Position numbers and translations under genes: made by a program. DNA of 64,000 bases from Rhinopomastus cyanomelas (taxonomy: Eukaryota; Chordata; Aves; Bucerotiformes; Rhinopomastidae), in NCBI GenBank assembly GCA_013400115.1, contig VXBP01009424.1, positions 214,269 to 278,268 of the forward strand, read 5' to 3'. The notes under the pieces are model-generated. The model was not told the DNA's origin and made no database searches. It was given only the letters and a program-made list of their open reading frames with translations. This document shows, in pieces, positions 60,315-64,000 of the stretch (position 1 is its first letter; every line of letters begins with the position of its first letter).

Positions 60315-60490
60315 AATCAAGGTTTTCCAACGGGGTGAGATAGTGAAATGAGCAGCTCTGGGCTCTTGCCGGCAGAGACGGGGAGACTCCCTCGTGTCTG
60401 CATCGGCACGCCGGCATCATTTGCATTACGGCACGGAGCGGCTTTTAATTGATATCGTGCTTGGAGAGCACGAGGAAGGAAAAGCAGGGA
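60315..60490. promoter_or_regulatory. Candidate conserved element with octamer motif
   Basis: Unique island: gctttaatcaaggttttcca, perfect octamer ATTTGCAT at 60419-60426, and gcttttaattgatatcgtgc. Composition contrasts with the GC-rich flanks. Confidence 0.33.
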
Positions 60491-60624
60491 GGCCTGTTCA
60501 TGTCTCTGCCAGGTGCCCACAGGAGCCTGGATCTCAGGTGCTGCCCGTAGGGCTGGAGCTGGGGTTTGCTGCGCTGCTGCCTCTGCACCCCCAGAGCCTG
60601 GCGTCGTGCAAGGGGAGGGTTGCA

Positions 60625-60845
60625 CAGGGTGTTTGGAAGTATTTAGGGGTAAATGGGAGCCTGGGGAGCTGGTCCCAGTTTGCATGGAGTGCAGCTTCCA
60701 GTTTGTACAGGGTGGTTTTGAAGTATTTAGGGATAAATGTGAGCCTGGAGAGCAGGTCCCAGTTTGCACTGGGGAGCAGATCCCTGTTTGCATGGGGTGT
60801 CCTGAAGTATTTAGGGGTAAATGTGAGTCTGGGCAGCAGGTATCA
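60625..60845. repeat. Imperfect tandem repeat, three units
   Basis: gaagtatttaggggtaaatg + ggagcctggggagctggtcccagtttgcat occurs three times (about 60637, 60719, 60803), with variable unit lengths around 80-90 bases. Confidence 0.85.
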
Positions 60846-60938
60846 GCAACGACTCACTCCTGGCACACACACACAGCACCCTTCATCTCCCCTGAGTGCT
60901 GGCAAGCCCTCTGCCCTTCGCATGTGGCCTCATCCCAG

Positions 60939-61160
60939 GTTCACAGAATCCCAGAATCCCAGAGAGATTTAGGCTGGAAAGGAGCTCAGAGCTCACCCAG
61001 TCCCGTGCCGTGGGCTATGATACCTCTCACCAGACCAGGTTGCCCAGAGCCCCATCCAACTTGCCCATGGACACTGCCAGGGCTGGAGCAGCCGTGGCCT
61101 CCCTGGGCAACCAGGACCTCAGCTCCTTCCCAGCAAGGAATTTCTTCCTCAAAGATGCTC
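60939..61160 (-). mobile_element. CR1 3' fragment
   Basis: Antisense: ttcacagaatcccagaatcc, caccagaccaggttgcccag, then ggaatttcttcctcaaagat. Confidence 0.85.
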
Positions 61161-62387
61161 AGCTGTCCCGTCCCTTGGGTACCCACAGTACTGGGCAGTG
61201 GGATCGCTAAGGGAGACCCTCACCCTCTGCCGCTCCGAGGACAGCCAGCCTGTGCCAGCTGCGAGAGGGGGAGACGCGGCACGGACAGGGCTGGCCAGGG
61301 CAACCGTGAGGAGGAAACGACGCCAGATAAATCAGGCGGATCCATTCAGACCCCATTCGGCCCCGGAGAAAGGGGAGCCTTTGTGGGGAGCCGGGCGGGC
61401 GAGCCAGCCGTCCACCTGCCCCGCAGCCCGCGCCGACGGCTCCGGCGCCAGCGGCAGCAGCTGGCCCGGCCACCCGCCCCGGCGCCTGCCAAGGGTGCCA
61501 GCGCGGCCCTAAATGCTCCCTTTGACGGCATCTGCTGAGGGACGGGATGAGATGTGGGGCCGAGGGCTCCTGAGCAGCTCCCTGCGGGGTCGGTGGGGTG
61601 TCGCACCCCAACCCCAGCTGAGCTCGCCCGCTGGCTGCTGCTGGCCGCGGGGCAGACGCTGCGGTCCCTCCCGGGGCTCCTTCACCCCGTTACTATCTTT
61701 AACCGCCCGGCCAAGGGCGTGAGGACGCAGCCCCCCACCATTTGCTCGGATTCTTGGGATGCCCCACGTGCCGCCGAGCCCGGACCCTGGGCGAGCGGTC
61801 CCTCGGGGAGGACCAGGCTGGGAGAGAGGGGGTCACGAAGCTTTGATCCAGCCTGGCTCGTGGTCCACAGCTGAGCCCACGACCCCGGCAAAAGGGTGGC
61901 CACCGCTCACCCCCCTTCACCCTCTGGCTGCTCCCGTCGCTCTCCTGGCGGTCCCCGGGACGTGCTGGGGACCAAGGCTCCCGCCAGCCCTGCCCGGCCA
62001 GCTGCGACGCCCGGGAGCAGGCGCCGCTTCCGGAGAGGAAGATGACATAATTCATACCCGGACGGCTCCCTCCTCGCAGCAGAGCCGGCCCCAAACCCCA
62101 GCCCTCTCCCCCTAATCTCCGGCTCGAACCGTGAGAGACGGCGGGATGCTGGGGAGGGCTCCGGCGCGCTGGGGGTGTCAGATGTGGCTGCTGCAGACCA
62201 GCGCCGGGGAGGGGAAGGGTGTGTGTAGGAGATGGGGGGGACGGCCCCGCAGACGATCGAGTCCCGAAGCACATGAGCTCAGCCCAGACTTTTGGCACCG
62301 GCATCAGAAAGGGGCTAAAGCCGCCGGGCTCCTGCTCGCCTGCCCCCACTCCAAAAAAAACAAAACCAGCTCCGGGGTGGCAGGGCT
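61161..62387. other. GC/CpG-rich unique intergenic DNA
   Basis: Dense CpG near 61310-61510 and 61680-62160 (for example cccgcgccgacggctccggc). It could be a CpG island of a neighbouring or unannotated promoter. No exon recognised. Confidence 0.4.
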
Positions 62388-62527
62388 NNNNNNNNNNNNN
62401 NNNNNNNNNNNNNNNNNNNNNNNNNNNNNNNNNNNNNNNNNNNNNNNNNNNNNNNNNNNNNNNNNNNNNNNNNNNNNNNNNNNNNNNNNNNNNNNNNNNN
62501 NNNNNNNNNNNNNNNNNNNNNNNNNNN
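62388..62527. other. Assembly gap (140 N)
   Basis: Undetermined bases in a GC-rich region. Confidence 0.99.
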
Positions 62528-62964
62528 AGCCCCGCTGCAGCTGCTGGGGGATGTTTCCCACCAGGATCAGGCAGGGGCTGGTTGCAGCGGAGGGGCTGCG
62601 CCTGGTTATCTCCTCAACGAGGGGCCCGGAGCCATCAAGATCTGCTCCAAACAATCGCTTCCTTTCCCAGGCACCTTCCTAAAGAGGAAAAAAAAGAGAA
62701 CAACAAAACCCCAACAATAATAAAAGAGGAAAAAAAGAGCAGCACAAGCCCCAGCAGACTTTTCCCAGTGCTGCCGCATTTCCCTGCCTTGTTTTCCTGC
62801 TTCCCCCTCCTCCAGCATCTCCCGCGCCCGGGATTGTCCCCAGCTGCCTTCAGCGGGGCTCTCCACTGCTTTGGGGTTGATCCTTGGGGTGGGCGAGGGG
62901 TTCTCCTGCTGGCCCTGGTACTGCGGGACGTGGGGAGCTAAACCTCAGTGGGCCCCCGGCACTG
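62528..62964. other. Unique intergenic DNA
   Basis: A-rich patch 62685-62735, otherwise nothing recognised. Confidence 0.5.
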
Positions 62965-63550
62965 ATTGGGATCGGACCTGTGTGATGGGATCAATCCTGT
63001 GTGATGGATCAATCCTGTGTGATGGGATCAATCCTGTGTGATGGATCAATCCTGTGTGATGGGATCAATCCTGTGTGATGGGATCAATCCTGTGTGATGG
63101 ATCAATCCTGTGTGATGGATCAATCCTGTGTGATGGATCAATCCTGTGTGATGGGATCAATCCTGTGTGATGGATCAATCCTGTGTGATGGGATCAATCC
63201 TGTGTGATGGATCAATCCTGTGTGATGGGATCAATCCTGTGTGATGGGCTCAGTCCTGTGTTATGGATCAATCCTGTGTGATGGATCAATCCTGTGTGAT
63301 GGGATCAATCCTGTGTGATGGATCAATCCTGTGTGATGGATCAATCCTGTGTGATGGGATCAATCCTGTGTGATGGGATCAATCCTGTGTGATGGGATCA
63401 GTGCTGTGATGGGCTCAATCCTGTGTGATGGGATCAGTCCTGTGTGACAGGATCAATCCTGCAATGGGGATCAATCCTGTGTGATGGGATCAGCCCTGTG
63501 TGATGGGGATCAAACCTATGATTTTGACCATTCCTATGTGGGATTGATCC
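62965..63550. repeat. 18/19-bp minisatellite, about 29 units
   Basis: Units gatggatcaatcctgtgt (18) and gatgggatcaatcctgtgt (19) in irregular alternation. The first two-thirds are almost perfect and the right end decays (gggctcagtcctgtgttatg and similar). Confidence 0.96.
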
Positions 63551-64000
63551 TGCACTCATGGATGGGTCTGAGCTCCTTCCTCATCTCATCCCACGGCCCC
63601 CCTAGCTGAGCCCAACACTCGGGTGCCTTAAGTAATGTCATCCCCTTCCCAGATGATTTCCCAGTAGCAGGGGGAGGCTGGCAGCTTTGTGGGGCCGGCT
63701 GCCCTTCCCCAGCCTGTGGGGTCTGGCAGGAGCAGGAGCAGCTCTGGGATGGCCCTGAGCTGTGGCACCGCGGGGCTGCCAGGGCAGAGCAGGGGATGCG
63801 GGTCCATACTGGGACGGCTGCGCTTCCCCCTGCCGAGTGCCAGTTCCCAGGGCCAGCCGGCCCCGGGGGAGCCCCGGGGAGGCAGATGTAGGGGCTGAAC
63901 CCAAGCACTGCCTTCTGTCCCCACGCTGGCTGTGGGGACGGGTCCATAATTCACGGCAGCTCAACCCAAGCTGCCGGTGACTCTTCCCAGGGCTGGGTTT
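63551..64000. other. Unique intergenic DNA
   Basis: GC-rich. No gene or repeat recognised before the right edge. Confidence 0.5.

Overview
This window is vertebrate nuclear DNA, almost certainly from a bird. The dominant gene is NOTCH1, read on the minus strand. The interspersed repeats are nearly all CR1 LINE fragments, the characteristic avian retrotransposon, recognised by their 3' end (ggatgatct...ggtcccttccaa...attctgtg) in both orientations. CR1 density is high for a bird. That might fit a lineage with CR1 expansion such as woodpeckers and allies, but the species cannot be read from the sequence.

Layout. Positions 150-15,670 hold exons 19 down to 3 of NOTCH1, 17 compact exons with GT-AG borders. 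They encode the run of EGF-like repeats from the end of EGF1 to EGF27. Intron 2 runs from 15,671 to 35,173 (about 19.5 kb) and holds CR1 copies, several minisatellites, a CpG-rich patch and AT-rich unique islands that look like conserved regulatory DNA. Exon 2 is 35,174-35,255. Exon 1 (signal peptide) and the promoter are not visible. The sequence becomes strongly GC/CpG-rich up to an assembly gap at 36,515-37,229, which probably swallowed them. The gene continues leftward out of the window (EGF28 onward, LNR, transmembrane and ankyrin parts). From 37,230 to 64,000 I find no convincing protein-coding exon on either strand. This is 5' intergenic DNA with CR1 elements, tandem arrays and candidate distal enhancers, some carrying a canonical RBPJ site.

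The 18 exons give 3,113 coding bases (about 1,037 codons). All are open, all splice phases join, and every EGF repeat checked keeps its cysteines. The DSL-ligand-binding EGF11-12 module keeps its calcium, O-glucose and O-fucose motifs. The gene therefore looks functional.

The most unusual signal is not the gene. Many CR1 copies carry their 3' tail several times in tandem (2 to 6 units of roughly 65-100 bp), and one has collapsed into a 10 x 34 bp minisatellite. A second curiosity is a tandem repeat (acctacagagac family) found at two loci with the same left and right flanks, as if it were the variable core of a dispersed element. Candidate NOTCH1 enhancers include a GATA/E-box/ETS/RBPJ cluster about 15-16 kb downstream of the presumed start, and a SOX-type inverted repeat next to exon 2.
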